Shown here piece by piece: positions 43,506 through 54,236 of a stretch of DNA of 64,000 nt; the stretch's first letter is position 1; each line of letters starts with the position of its first letter. The notes below the pieces were generated by a model that did not search any database, was not told where the DNA came from, and saw only the letters and a list, made by a program, of their open reading frames with translations. The DNA is from Stenogyne calaminthoides. Lineage: Eukaryota > Streptophyta > Magnoliopsida > Lamiales > Lamiaceae. Both the position numbers and the translations under genes were made by a program. Where the stretch lies: assembly GCA_037126765.1 (NCBI GenBank), contig JBBCBC010000026.1, positions 11,892,418-11,956,417 of the forward strand. Reading direction: 5' to 3'.

Positions 43506-46500
43506 ATGTTTGTTATTGAGATAAACATGTCCACAAATGATACTAACTGCTGGGTATTAGATACCGGTTGTGGCTCACACATTTTTACTAATGTGCAGGG
43601 TCTCAAGCATAGCAGGGCAGTTACGCCGGGTGAAGTTGCCCTACACGTTGGAAATGGAGCAAGAGTTGCTGCTGAACGTGTTGGCATTTATGTTTTAGAT
43701 TTACCCTCTGGTTTTAGACTTGAACTGAATAATTGTTATTTCGTTCCTTCTATTACTCGCAACATTATTTCTATTCCTATGTTAGACATTGAAGAGTTTT
43801 CCTTCCATTTTGCAAACAATAATTGTTATTTTTCGCTTAATGGTGATGTTTATGGAAATGCTCATTTATCGAATGGTTTATACTTGTTGCACTGTGTGGA
43901 CATAATATTCTTAATATACAAAACAAATGACTCAAACTTAGTAATCATGAAAACCCAACTTACTTGTGACATTGTAGGCTTGGTCATGCAAATGAGAATA
44001 GGATTGCAAGGTTAAGAAAGTTAGACTACTTAACCCCATTTGACTTTGAGTCTTATGGAAATTGTGAATCCTGTCTCAAGGGCAAGATGACCAACAAACC
44101 CTTATCTTGGAAAGGGGTTCATGCCAAAGAAGTTCTAGAATTGATCCACAGTGATGTCTGTGGACCATTGCCCACTCTAGCTAGGGGTCACTTTTCCTAC
44201 TTCATCACTTTTACTGACGATTTCTCAAGATATGGATATGTGTATCTTATGAAACACAAATCCGAGTCTTTTGAGAAATTCAAGGAGTTCAAAGCTAAAG
44301 TAGAAAAGCAACTTGGTAAGAGTATCAAGACTCTTCGATCGGATCGAGGAGGTGAATACCTTAGCCATGAATTCATTGATTACTTGAAGTTACATGGAAT
44401 CCAATCACAATGGACTCCTCCCGGCACACTCCAAATGAATGGGGTATCCGAAAGGAGAAACAGAACCTTGTTAGACATGGTAAGATCCATGATGAGCTTT
44501 TCCTCTCTTCCAACATTCTTATGGGGATACGCGCTCCAAACCTCAATCTACATTCTGAATATGATTCCCTCCAAATCAGTTGAGCATACACCATATGAAC
44601 TATGGTGTGGCAAGAAGCCAACTTTTTCACATATCAAAACGTGGGGTTGCCCCGCGATTGTGAAAAAGATGATCACAGATAAGTTGGAATCCAAAGGTGA
44701 AAAGGGTTACCTTGTGGGATATCCTAAGGAAACGAGAAGATATTATTTCTATCTACTTGAGAAACAAACGATAATTGTTTCTAGGCAGGCCAGGTTCCTC
44801 GAAGAAGACTATGTATTCAAGGACCAAGGCCGTAAGATGATAGAACTTGAAGAAATTCAAGAACCGCAAGATAATTAAGAGACTGATATCTTGTCAAAGA
44901 AACATAACAAGGAATCAGTGGGAGCATTCAGCAGCTCACATGGTGGAAGTTTATCACTAAGTGATTTTCTTTCAGCCAGTGGGAGAGTAATTGGAGTTGC
45001 ATTGCCTTCGTAACAAACTCCAAGTGGGCTGAATGAGAACAACATAATTCAAACTCCCGCCCAAGAGGCATCAGAAAGTGTTGCTCTTGAGGACTCTCCG
45101 GACATTGATGAAATTGATGCACCACAAAATTTTCACGATCAGAATGTACAACCTGCACAAACACAGCTCCGTAAGTCTACTAGGATTCGTAATCCGCCCA
45201 CTAGATATTATGGTTTCCTCGTAGAGGAACATGATGATGTGAAGATCCCGGACAAAGACGATCTCATAACTTACACTGAGGCAACATTAGAAGTTGACTC
45301 AGAGAAGTGGCAAGAAGCCATGAAATTTGAGGTGGACTCGATATACACAAATCAAGTTTGGGACTTGGTTGAGTTGCGGAAAGGGGAAAAACCCATAGGT
45401 TGCAAATGGGTCTACAAACGTAAAACTGATGCAAACGACAAGGTACAAACCTACAAGGCTAGGTTAGTGGCAAAAGGTTATAGTCAACGCGAAGGCATTG
45501 ACTATGATGAGACCTTCTCACATTTAGATCAAGTCCATTCGAATTTTACTTGCTGTAGCAACACATTTAGATTATGAGATTTGGCAGATGGATGTCAAAA
45601 CAACCTTCCTCAATGGGAACATTGATAAGGAGGTGTTTATGACTCAACCAGAAGGTTTTGTATCTAAGCCAAAGTCTAATCTTGTGTGCAAGCTCAAACG
45701 GTCCATTTCTGGACTGAAGCAAGCTTCTAGGAGTTGGAATATCCGATTTGTTGAAGCTGTCAAATCATTTGACTTCATCAGAAATTCAGAAAATCCATGC
45801 GTTTATCGTAAATGAAGTGGGAGAAATATTATTTTCATAGTTGTGTATGTCGATGACATATTAATTATGGGAAACAATATCCCTCTCATGTAGTCGGTAA
45901 AGAATTGGCTACCAAGGACCTTCATGATGAAGGACCTTGGTGAGGCATGCTACATCTTAGGGATCAAGATCCATAGAGATAGATCCAAGAAGATGTTGGG
46001 ACTGTCACAGTCAACCTACGTAGATAAGGTGTTAAAGTGATTTTCGATGGAGAACTCTAAAAGAGGCTCTCTACCGGCATGTCATGGGATAAAGCTGTCT
46101 AAGAAGGATTGCCCTTCCACGGACGCTGATATTTGACGCATGAAGGATATACCATATGCATCCGCAATTGGCTCCATCATGTACGCCATGACTTGCACAA
46201 GGCCAGATGTGGCCTTCGCTGTTAGCACTACTAGTAGATACCAGCAGAATCCAGGTGAACCTCACTGGATTGCTGTCAAGAATATTCTTAAGTACCTTAT
46301 ACGTACTAAAGACTGTTTCTTGGTCTACGGAGAACAGTCAGAGCTAGTTGCATCTGGCTATGCTGATGCAAGTTTCCAATCCGATTGTGATGATTACAAA
46401 TCACAGTCGGGCTATGTTTTCGTTCTCAATGGTGGGGCGGTTAGTTGGAATAGTTCCAAACAAGAGACTACCGCGGACTCAACAATCGAAGCTGAGTACA

Positions 46501-46835
46501 TTGCTGCTGCAGAAGCTGCCAAAGAAATTGTCTGGATAAAACATTTCTTAAATGAACTAGGGGTAGTTCCGAGTGCCAGCAGTCCAATAAAGTTGTATTG
46601 TGACAATACTGGTGCAGTTGCGCAAGCTAAGGAACCGAGATCCAATAACAGAAACAAGCATGTACCGAGGCGTTATCACTTGATAAGAGAGATAATTGCT
46701 AGAGGAGAAATAAAGTTAGAACGTGTCCCCACGGAGGATAACCTGGCTGATCCTTTCACCAAGGCTTTGAGTGTTCATGTACACTCTAGACATTTTGATG
46801 GTCTAGGGGTTAGACATGTAGGTGATTGGCTCTAG
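43506..46835 (+). pseudogene. copia-2 pol: protease, integrase, reverse transcriptase, RNase H
   Basis: Protease has CWVLDTGCGSHIF (catalytic DTG). A frameshift lies near 43905-43915. The pre-integrase motif follows, with CRLGHANENRI preceded by a TGA in place of Trp. The integrase shows HSDVCGP, LRSDRGGEY and NGVSERRNRTLLD. Stops at 44876-44878 and about 45011 interrupt the linker. A frameshift near 45515-45530 falls in the RT just after DYDETFS. The RT continues with MDVKTTFLNG, GLKQASRSWN and YVDDILIMGNN. Stops follow at 45813, 45891, 46038 and 46134. RNase H has YCDNTGAVAQAKEPRSNN and ADPFTK, ending at 46835. Confidence 0.9.
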
Positions 46836-46849
46836 TTCAAGTGGGAGAT
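46836..46849 (+). other. copia-2 polypurine tract
   Basis: TTCAAGTGGGAGAT lies directly between the pol stop codon and the 3' LTR start TGTTAG. Unlike copia-1 and copia-3 it is present once. Confidence 0.85.
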
Positions 46850-48378
46850 TGTTAGTGTTAGTGTCCTAGAGACAATCAATTGTAAGGACATAATACTCAG
46901 ATAATATTCAGTTCTGGTTTAATATTATTGTTAGTTTAATATTAAATATATGGCATTACACTCATTAGAATATTATGTTTGATTGTTTGCATTTATTCTT
47001 ATATGTGTTCCCTTGAGTCACTGTTGTCATTGAGTGAGTGAGAACTCAGATGACTTAATCATGATTCTCAAATAGCCCAAATCGAGGATCATCAAGAAAG
47101 GGATATTGATGATGCAATGTAGATTGGTCTGCGATCTGCATCATACTCTTAGAGAGTGTAGTAAGATCTCACTTACTGCGAGATACTAGGTATCTCACGA
47201 TGGATGTTCAAATACCTTAGAGGGTATTGGTATACCCGTCCGAGAAACCGTTTGATGTAGTTCCACTATATGTGTCTACGGGTGTCTAGGTTAGAGGGAG
47301 CAATGTGATACTCCTTTGACTTGAGGTCAATACGCACGACATGTGTGAAGTGATGAACTTTGACCATGACCGACGCTTGCACCTGTCTATGGGTAGATAT
47401 GGCTTGGATTGGGTTCATCACGAAGTGCATGTGCGTGGTAGTTGAGCCAAGAAAAGGATTCATTCCTCAAAGTGGATTTAGAGAGAATACTCATCTTCTC
47501 ATCATAATTGGATCTAAGTCATTGGCCAATGCACGTCAACTTAGACTTTGTGACTAAGTGTGACACTAATGATCAATTAGTGATTTGAGATAAATTGATT
47601 AAGTTATTTGAATAAACACTTCATCATGTTCAAGACTAATCGAGTATTCGTGAATGAAAGGAGAAAATCGCAATTGCCCACGTTTAAGACCGTTAGTTTG
47701 ACCAATCGCTCTTTATATGAGGGCCTATGAGTCACACAACAGGTAGTTCCCTTTTACGGATTATAGTTGGTTGATTAAATGTTAAATTGGATTTAATATT
47801 TAATTTATGGAGAAGTAATTAATAATAAATTAATTCAAAATTAATTATTATCAATATTTAATTAAATTGGATTTAATTAAATAAGAATTCCCAATAATTA
47901 TATTTGGAATATAATTGTAGGATTTAATGTATATGGAAATAAATCGTAGAGATTTTCATATAAGGCATTTAAATCCGTAGAGATTTATATTTAGGGAATT
48001 AAATTAAAAGGAATTAATTTAATTCAAGATTAGGGATTTTATTTCCCTAATTGGGCTAGCTTGGGAAATAAGCTAAGCCTCCCTATATATACAAGCTATT
48101 GGGATTTACAAATATGTTCACTTCATATTTTTTCCATAAAATCTAGAGTTTGGATTTTCCTAGCAAATTCGTCTCGGGATTCAACACTGGCAAATTCGTG
48201 CAGATCCGTTCCTGGGGATTACGTGGATACCATAGTAGAGAAATATGCTCTCGAGTTACTGTAAAATTTCTCGTTATGATTATTGTAATATGTATGCAAT
48301 TAATTGTTTGTTGTTGGTGAACTTTAAATTCTGTTGCGCATGTGATTACGTGTTTTACGTGCCTCTATAATCCCAACA
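46850..48378 (+). repeat. copia-2 3' LTR (1529 bp)
   Basis: Begins TGTTAGTGTTAGTGTCC and ends ATAATCCCAACA. It matches the 5' LTR throughout except for scattered substitutions and a deletion of about 78 bp after CCCACGTTT near 47686. The TATA box is retained at 48084-48090. Confidence 0.93.
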
Positions 48379-48383
48379 CCTAG

Positions 48384-49868
48384 TTCATTTCCTAATCGAG
48401 AGATAAGAGCAATAACTTAAAATTACATCAATTCGTACTGGATAAGCCTATAATCAATGTTTCAAATTAAGCACCTTAGATTGAAGAGGATGAATAGACC
48501 CGTTCCCACCCGGGTAATCACACAACTAGGGGGTTCTACCTAGCTACACTATCTATCTATAGCCTTGCTTTTCCACCTGTATACAAGGGGCCAAACTCCT
48601 ATGGTCCCTTCACTAATTACCCAAATTCTCATTCAAATAATCAATGTAAATTGATGGGGTTCTAATGAAATTTACGCAACTCTCGTTGCAATAAACCAAT
48701 ATCCACTCAAATTACACAACCTCAACTCACACTCATACAAATTAGCACAACTATCCAACTCTCGTTGCAACAATCAAGCCTCAATATATGAACTAATATA
48801 AGAAATCATGCAATCGAACAATGAAAACTCACCATTCTAATCAAACAATTAAGAAATTGAACCAAGACAATTAAATCAAAACATAAGCTTAAAATTCACA
48901 AGCATCACATCATCTAAGAGCACTAAAAGTTTAGCTCATGATTTTACAATTCAAATCCATAGGAAAATAAACATTACAAAACTAATTAATGAAAAAATAC
49001 AAGAAATAAAAAAAAGAATGAACCCTAAAAGACATCTTGTGGGAGGATCCTTCTTCATTCCTGCACTCCAAACTCCTTCTCTCTTCCCCAAATAAACACC
49101 CCACATAGTGGGTGGAAGTGTGTGTTGAGACTCTCAAAACCCTAAGCTAATTTTTTCTCCTCTCAAAATTTGAAATGTGGCGTTTTTTTTCTGCTGGAAT
49201 CTGAATTGTATTGAATTCAATGGCCAATGTGCCACTGCCCCCTTTTCTTTTTAAATCCCTCTGCTGCTTCTTGTTTGGGCCGCCAGAATTTAAAAAAAAT
49301 GATGGGCCTTTTTCTTTCTTTCTTAATTAATTAGCCCATGGAATCCTGTGAAGCATACATATTAAGAGTAGCAGATCTACTTTTCTACGGTCAAAGATGG
49401 TGGCTATTTCGGTTAATTTCATGCGCTGAACTTGCTGAACTTTGGGCCGCCACTTTTGGGCTTTGAATTGTTGAAATGAATTAATGGTAAATGGGCCAGC
49501 TACTTGGTCTTGAGTTTTGGGCCTTCAAAAATGAACTAATGAACTCCATGAATTTTTGAATTTTCCTGGCTTGTTTTGCTCTCGTTTCTTCATTTGACCT
49601 CATAAATGAAATAGACACGTGTTTGCTCAAATTATCCTTAATTTTCTAAAAAAAAAAAAAACACTACCTTTCTCGACAATTAAGCACAATGAGTCAATTT
49701 AAATATAAAAAAAATGAAATCCTACTGAATAAAGCAAATAAAACCCAAGAATTTCGAGCAATTTTCACATTAATCACACATATACCTCAACACTCAATTT
49801 TGCATGAAATTCATCATTAAAGTGTTGCATATTCTGAATTTTCTTTTAAACACATGTTCACATTGATC
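48384..49868 (-). mobile_element. Gypsy LTR, outer segment, and flanking DNA
   Basis: This continues the LTR interrupted by copia-2. It includes the phrases GACCCGTTCCCACCCGGGTA and CTAGGGGGTTCTACCTAGCT typical of Athila/TAT-like LTRs, and an A/T-rich stretch with TTAATTAATTAGCCCATGG. The outer boundary is not certain. Nothing here codes for protein. Confidence 0.45.
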
Positions 49869-50025
49869 CACCTTTTCAAGAGAGAACATCGTAGTAGCGA
49901 GCTCCGTGTCCCATAGTTACTCAGCGGATTGTGAACAAACAGGGATGTATATTTAATCACCTTTTGAAAAGAGAACATCGTAGTAGCGAGCTCCGTGTCC
50001 CATAGTTACTCAGTGATTACACATC
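49869..50025 (+). repeat. 89-bp direct repeat
   Basis: CACCTTTTCAAGAGAGAACA and CACCTTTTGAAAAGAGAACA begin two copies (49869 and 49958). Both continue TCGTAGTAGCGAGCTCCGTG and then TCCCATAGTTACTCAG. The second copy is cut short. It lies just downstream of the Sirevirus-like pol end. Confidence 0.8.
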
Positions 50026-50222
50026 TAAGTTGTGATTTATTTTTCAATGCATTTAAGAGATATACACCCAGGACTCTGTATCTAAACCATGATTCAACAA
50101 TAAGATCATAACACTATCATTTAAAGTTAAAAAATAAGCAAATCAGCAGACAAACTCATTATTAGAACCACAATGTTGCTTCAAATGTTGGAAACATTTG
50201 TCACAACATCTAGTGTTTATTT
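50026..50222 (-). other. Spacer after Sirevirus-like pol
   Basis: Noncoding sequence lies immediately downstream of the RNase H stop on the minus strand. In an intact element the env-position ORF would follow this spacer. Confidence 0.4.
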
Positions 50223-50472
50223 TCAGATATAGCAAAGACCAAGAAATTTTCTAAGTGAAGAAAACCTCTCATTATCAAGGGCTTTTGTGAAAATATCAGC
50301 AAGTTGTTTTTCAGTAGAAATGTATTCTAACTTCACAACTTCTTTCTCTACAAGATCTATTATAAAGTGATGTCTTATACTTATATGCTTAGTCAAAGAA
50401 TGTTGCACAGGATTCTTAGAAATATTGATAGCACTAGTATTATCACAATAAACAGTCAAAATACCACTTTCC

Positions 50473-51305
50473 AACCAATTTTGGTCTCTTAAACTATCTT
50501 GGTTGTCCAATTTTGATCCCATTATTCATTGAAAATAGAAAATTTTGTCATTTTCGATCATCAACAAGTCACATATCGATTAAAATGGCGGGTGACCGAA
50601 CTCGTAGTTGACTTGAACACTGACTGTTAAAAGAAAAGTTCATTTTTATAAAAAAAAAAATTAGAAAGAACAAGAAAATTTCTCCCAATTGTGGAAAAAA
50701 TGAATTTCGGATGTCCACGTCAACTACGAGCTCGGGAAACTCCATTTTTAACTGACACGTGATTAAAAAAAGTCAAAATTTTATGTCTTCTGATGAAAAT
50801 TGAATCAAAATTGGACAATCAAAATTGTTATGGAATCAAAATTTAATAGTTAAATTTCTTGAGACGAAAACGAATTATAGAAAAGTTATAGGATAAAAAA
50901 CTTTTTTTCCCCGTGAATCTCTTATATACCTTATAAAATGTATTCAACCCCAGTTGCAGCAAATCCACCAAGTTTTGCTGCTCAATTTCTTTATGCTAGG
51001 GTAACCTCTTATATTAAATCTAGCAGACAATGTTCAACAATTCTGGCTCATCAGGACGTGACACAATGTGGACAAAGTGCAACCGCTGTAAGTTTCATTA
51101 CCAATGTCTCAGAATGTATACAAATCACAATCTTCTCTGTCCTTTTTGTCACTATCTTTTTCTTGCAATAGAGATGCCTCCTCCCGTCATTCATCCCCGT
51201 CAACCATAAGATTTCGATGAAGCTGGCGGGAAGTGAGTTTATTTTATTATTATAGATTGAATTGAATAAATAACTTTGCCTTGTGAAAGGCGGTCAACAC
51301 CGCAT
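50473..51305 (+). mobile_element. Insertion in RNase H carrying a gene fragment
   Basis: About 0.83 kb separates the two halves of the RNase H domain. The left part (50487-50870) is an imperfect foldback: TTGTCCAATTTTGATCCCAT pairs with AATCAAAATTGGACAATC, and GAACTCGTAGTTGAC pairs with GTCAACTACGAGCTC. The right part carries a host-gene fragment. No clean target duplication could be fixed, so the class of the insert (Pack-type TIR element, or two successive insertions) is open. Confidence 0.6.
51037..51209 (+). pseudogene. Captured J-domain-protein zinc-ribbon fragment
   Basis: The plus strand reads MWTKCNRCKFHYQCLRMYTN then HNLLCPFCHYLFLAIEMPPP to a stop at 51207. This is the short zinc beta-ribbon (CNRC ... 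CPFC) found in plant DnaJ-like proteins of the DUF3444 type, normally following the J domain. Neither the J domain nor the DUF3444 domain is present. It is a fragment embedded in an insertion within retrotransposon RNase H, in opposite orientation to that element. Confidence 0.7.
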
Positions 51306-53447
51306 GTGTTTGAATGAAAGACTTATAATCATCAAACATCTTTTTAAGCCATAGCAGTTGAGTGCAGCAACTTTCAGCAGCAACATATCCAGACTCAGCT
51401 GTAGATTGTGAAACACAATTCTGTTTTTTACTATGCCAGGAGATAATGTTGTTTCCCATGTAGAAACATCATCCACTAGTACTTTTTCTGTCATCACAAT
51501 CACCTGCCCAATTTGCATCACTATAGCCAACTAAAGAGCAATTAGTATCCTTTGAGTACCAAATACCTAGATCACATGTTCCAGCTACATATCTTATAAT
51601 TCATTTTACAGAATTAAGATGAGATTCCTTAGAATTAACTTGATATCTAGCACAAAGACAGACACTATACATAATATCAGGCCTACTAGAAGTTAAGTAC
51701 AAAAGACTTCCAATCATTGATCTATACAAAGTAGGATCAACATTTTTTCCAATCAACTCTTTACTCAACTTTTGAGTTGAACCCACAGGGGTTTTCATAG
51801 TTTTAGCAGTTTTCAGACCAAACATTTTTACCAAATTCTTAGCATATTTGTTTTGAGAAAAGAAAATACCATCTTTCATTTGTTTGATTTGAAGACCTAA
51901 AAAGAAATTCAGTTCTCCAACCATGGACATTTCAAAAGTACATGTCATTTCTTTAACAAAACTCTCAAGCATATCATTACAAGTTGAACCAAATACAATA
52001 TCATCAACATATATTTGAGCAACCATGATATCATTCTTAGAATTTTTAATGAACAAGGTTCTATCAGCTTCACCTCTTAAAAATCCAAACTCAAGTAAGA
52101 AATCAGCAAGTCTACCATACCAAGATCTAGGTGCTTGTTTTAGACCATACAATGCTTTCTTTAACTTATAAACATGATCAGAAAATTCTAGATTTTCAAA
52201 ACCTTTAGGTTGTTCAACATAAGCTTCATCATCCAGAATACCATTTAAGAAAGCAGCTTTAACATCCATTTGATGCAAGTTAATGTTAATGAAACATGCA
52301 ATAGCAATAAGTAATGTAATAAATTCAATTCTAGCAATAGGAGCAAATGTTTCATTAAAGTCTATTCCTTCAATCTGAGTATAACCTTGAGCAACCAATC
52401 TAGCCTTATTTCTCACAATATTACCAGATTCATCAGTTTTATATTTGAAAATCCACTTTGTTCCCATGACATTAATATCAGAATTAGGTCTAGGTACAAG
52501 TGTCCAAACATAATGTCTTTCAAACTGATTAAGCTCTTCATGCATAACATTTATCCAATTTTCATCATCAAGAGCTTCTTTCACATTTTTAGGCTCAATT
52601 TCAGAATGATAACACTCAAAAGTTACCTGATTGTATATGGATGACATGCAAACTGATCTTACAAAGTTATTGATGTGAATACCCATTCTTTTTCTAGTTT
52701 GTACACCAGTGGTAGCTTCTCCAATGATCTGATCTGATGGATGACTTTTCATTATCTTTGTTGAGGGAACCAAATGTTTTGGATACTGTGAATCTTGTGA
52801 CATATTTTCAGTATTTGAAATTTTGGGTAATGTTGCATCAGATGTTGAAGGAACATTCTGATCAACATTTTTACTATCGTCAGTGTCATCAGTATTTCTG
52901 GATACTTTTATCAAATCTGATACATTATCTTCAGCACTTTTACCTGCAGGACTTGCAAGTTCATCAAATACCACATTAACAGATTCTTGCATTGTATCAG
53001 TTCTCAAGTTATAGATTCTATATGCCTTGCTATTCTTAGATATCCTAAGAAGAATCCTTTATCACTCTTAGAATCAAACTTATGCAATTGATCTCTATCA
53101 TTCAAAATGTAACAAACATAACCAAACACATGAAAGTATTTCAAATTTGGTTTCTTGTGATTCAGAATCTCATAGGGAGTACAATTACTACCAGAACGAA
53201 TATAGACTCTATTCACAATGTGACAAGCAGTATTCAAAGCTTCCGCTCAGAATTTCTTAGAAAGACTTTTTGAGGTTAGCATAACTCTTGCCATTTCTTG
53301 CAAAGTTCTATTATTTATGTCAGTAATTCCATTTTGTTGAGGAGTTTTAGGTGAAGAAAACTCTTGCAAAATACCTTTCTTTTCACAAAAATTAGTAAAC
53401 AAACTGTTTTCAAATTCTCTTCCATGATCAGATCTTAGAGTGCTAAA

Positions 53448-53825
53448 GCAGATGATATTATTTTGTGGCATCAAAAACTTGGTCATGCTAATTACAGAAG
53501 TATTCAGAAATTGCATAGACTAGGTGCTGTTGTTGGTTTACCTAATCTTACTTTGAAAAAGGAAAAACCTGTGGATCCTGCCATAAAGGTAAGCAAGTAA
53601 GGACAACACATCAAATGTTGTCAGCATGTACAACAAACAGGTGTTGTAAGTTGATTCATATGGATCTAATGGGTCCTATGGAAACTGAAAGTTTAGGTTG
53701 AAAGAGGTATTCCTATGTTCTTGTAGATGATTTTTCTAGATATACTTGGATTATTTTTTCTAAAAGAAAAATCTGATACATTTTCTGAGTTCAAAATTCT
53801 TTACAAAAGGTTTAAAACTGTTTTA
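53448..53825 (+). pseudogene. Sirevirus-like pre-integrase and integrase N-terminal half, inverted
   Basis: The plus strand reads ILWHQKLGHANYRSIQKLHR, LGAVVGLPNLTLKK, then in a shifted frame KTCGSCHKGKQVRTTHQ (zinc-binding CX2C), CCKLIHMDLMGPMETESLG (first catalytic Asp), YVLVDDFSRYTWI and FKILYKRF. These residues precede those of the minus-strand piece that starts at 53455, so the two strands hold complementary halves of one integrase. At least one stop and two shifts interrupt it. Confidence 0.82.
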
Positions 53826-53842
53826 TGTTTAAAGATCTAAAG

Positions 53843-54055
53843 TTAATTGAAATCGCTAAGTCGCAATTTCTTAAGACGACATAGGCAAGCTCGGTTAACT
53901 CAAAACAAAGTACGAGATCATGATTAATCGAAATCGCTAAGTCGCAATTTCTTAAGCGACACAGGCGAGCTCGATTAACCATAAACGAAGTACAAGGTTA
54001 TGGTTGATCAAGGTCGCCAAGTCGCAATCTTTTAAGACGACATAAATTTAGACAA
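53843..54055 (+). repeat. Tandem repeat, 81-bp unit, about 2.6 copies
   Basis: Units begin at 53843 (TTAATTGAAATCGCTAAGTC), 53924 (TTAATCGAAATCGCTAAGTC) and 54004 (TTGATCAAGGTCGCCAAGTC). Each contains GCAATTTCTTAAG or similar, CGACATAGGC and CGAGCTCG-type words. It sits between the Sirevirus piece and the next gene relic. Confidence 0.85.
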
Positions 54056-54236
54056 ACTATTCCGATAAATTGAAATTAAGACAACAAGATAAAGCAAAGT
54101 CGGTAATGAATAAAGCCCAAAGGGCATTCCATTGAAAGAAAGAGAAGCTATAAAAGCGAGGCCTTCTAGGGCAATAACAAACAAAGGGAAAAATTACAAA
54201 CAAAAATGACCTATAAGGATCGAGGATAAACCGGGT
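54056..54236. other. 3' flank of the gypsy-type transposon gene relic
   Basis: No coding signal. On the minus strand it is the DNA just downstream of the stop at 54237 and may contain its 3' UTR. Confidence 0.4.

Larger units (their letters stand above)
39256..48383 (+). mobile_element. copia-2: complete Ty1/copia element with LTR pair and TSD CCTAG
   Basis: The element is 39261-48378 (9118 bp), plus strand, bounded by CCTAG at 39256-39260 and 48379-48383. It has LTRs at 39261-40866 and 46850-48378, a Met-tRNA primer site at 40868-40879, a 1.8-kb leader, gag from 42657, pol to 46835 and a polypurine tract at 46836-46849. It belongs to a different copia family from copia-1 and copia-3. At least seven in-frame stops plus two frameshifts make it non-autonomous. 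It is inserted in a gypsy LTR. Confidence 0.93.
50223..53455 (-). pseudogene. Sirevirus-like copia pol: integrase C-terminal half, RT, split RNase H
   Basis: Reading the minus strand from 53455: LRSDHGREFEN and PQQNGITDINNRTLQE (integrase second Asp; the Glu position is altered to Asp), a stop/frameshift near 53240-53246, then PNLKYFHVFGYVCYILNDRD, a shift near 53007, a linker, and the RT at 51601-52600 with GTKWIFKYKTDESG, MDVKAAFLNGILDDEAYVEQ (Sirevirus-style), GLKQAPRSWY and YVDDIVFGST. RNase H begins GNNIISWHSKKQNC and continues to LLWLKKMFDDY near 51310. It is then interrupted by a foreign insert and resumes at about 50470 with YCDNTSAINISKNPVQHS and DIFTKAL, ending at 50223. A stop at 51598-51600 also breaks it. 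Confidence 0.88.

Noticed and set aside
39771..48264. Pairs of near-identical short frames (39771/47360 and 40550/48061)
   Set aside because: Apparent conservation is only because these are the two LTRs of copia-2.
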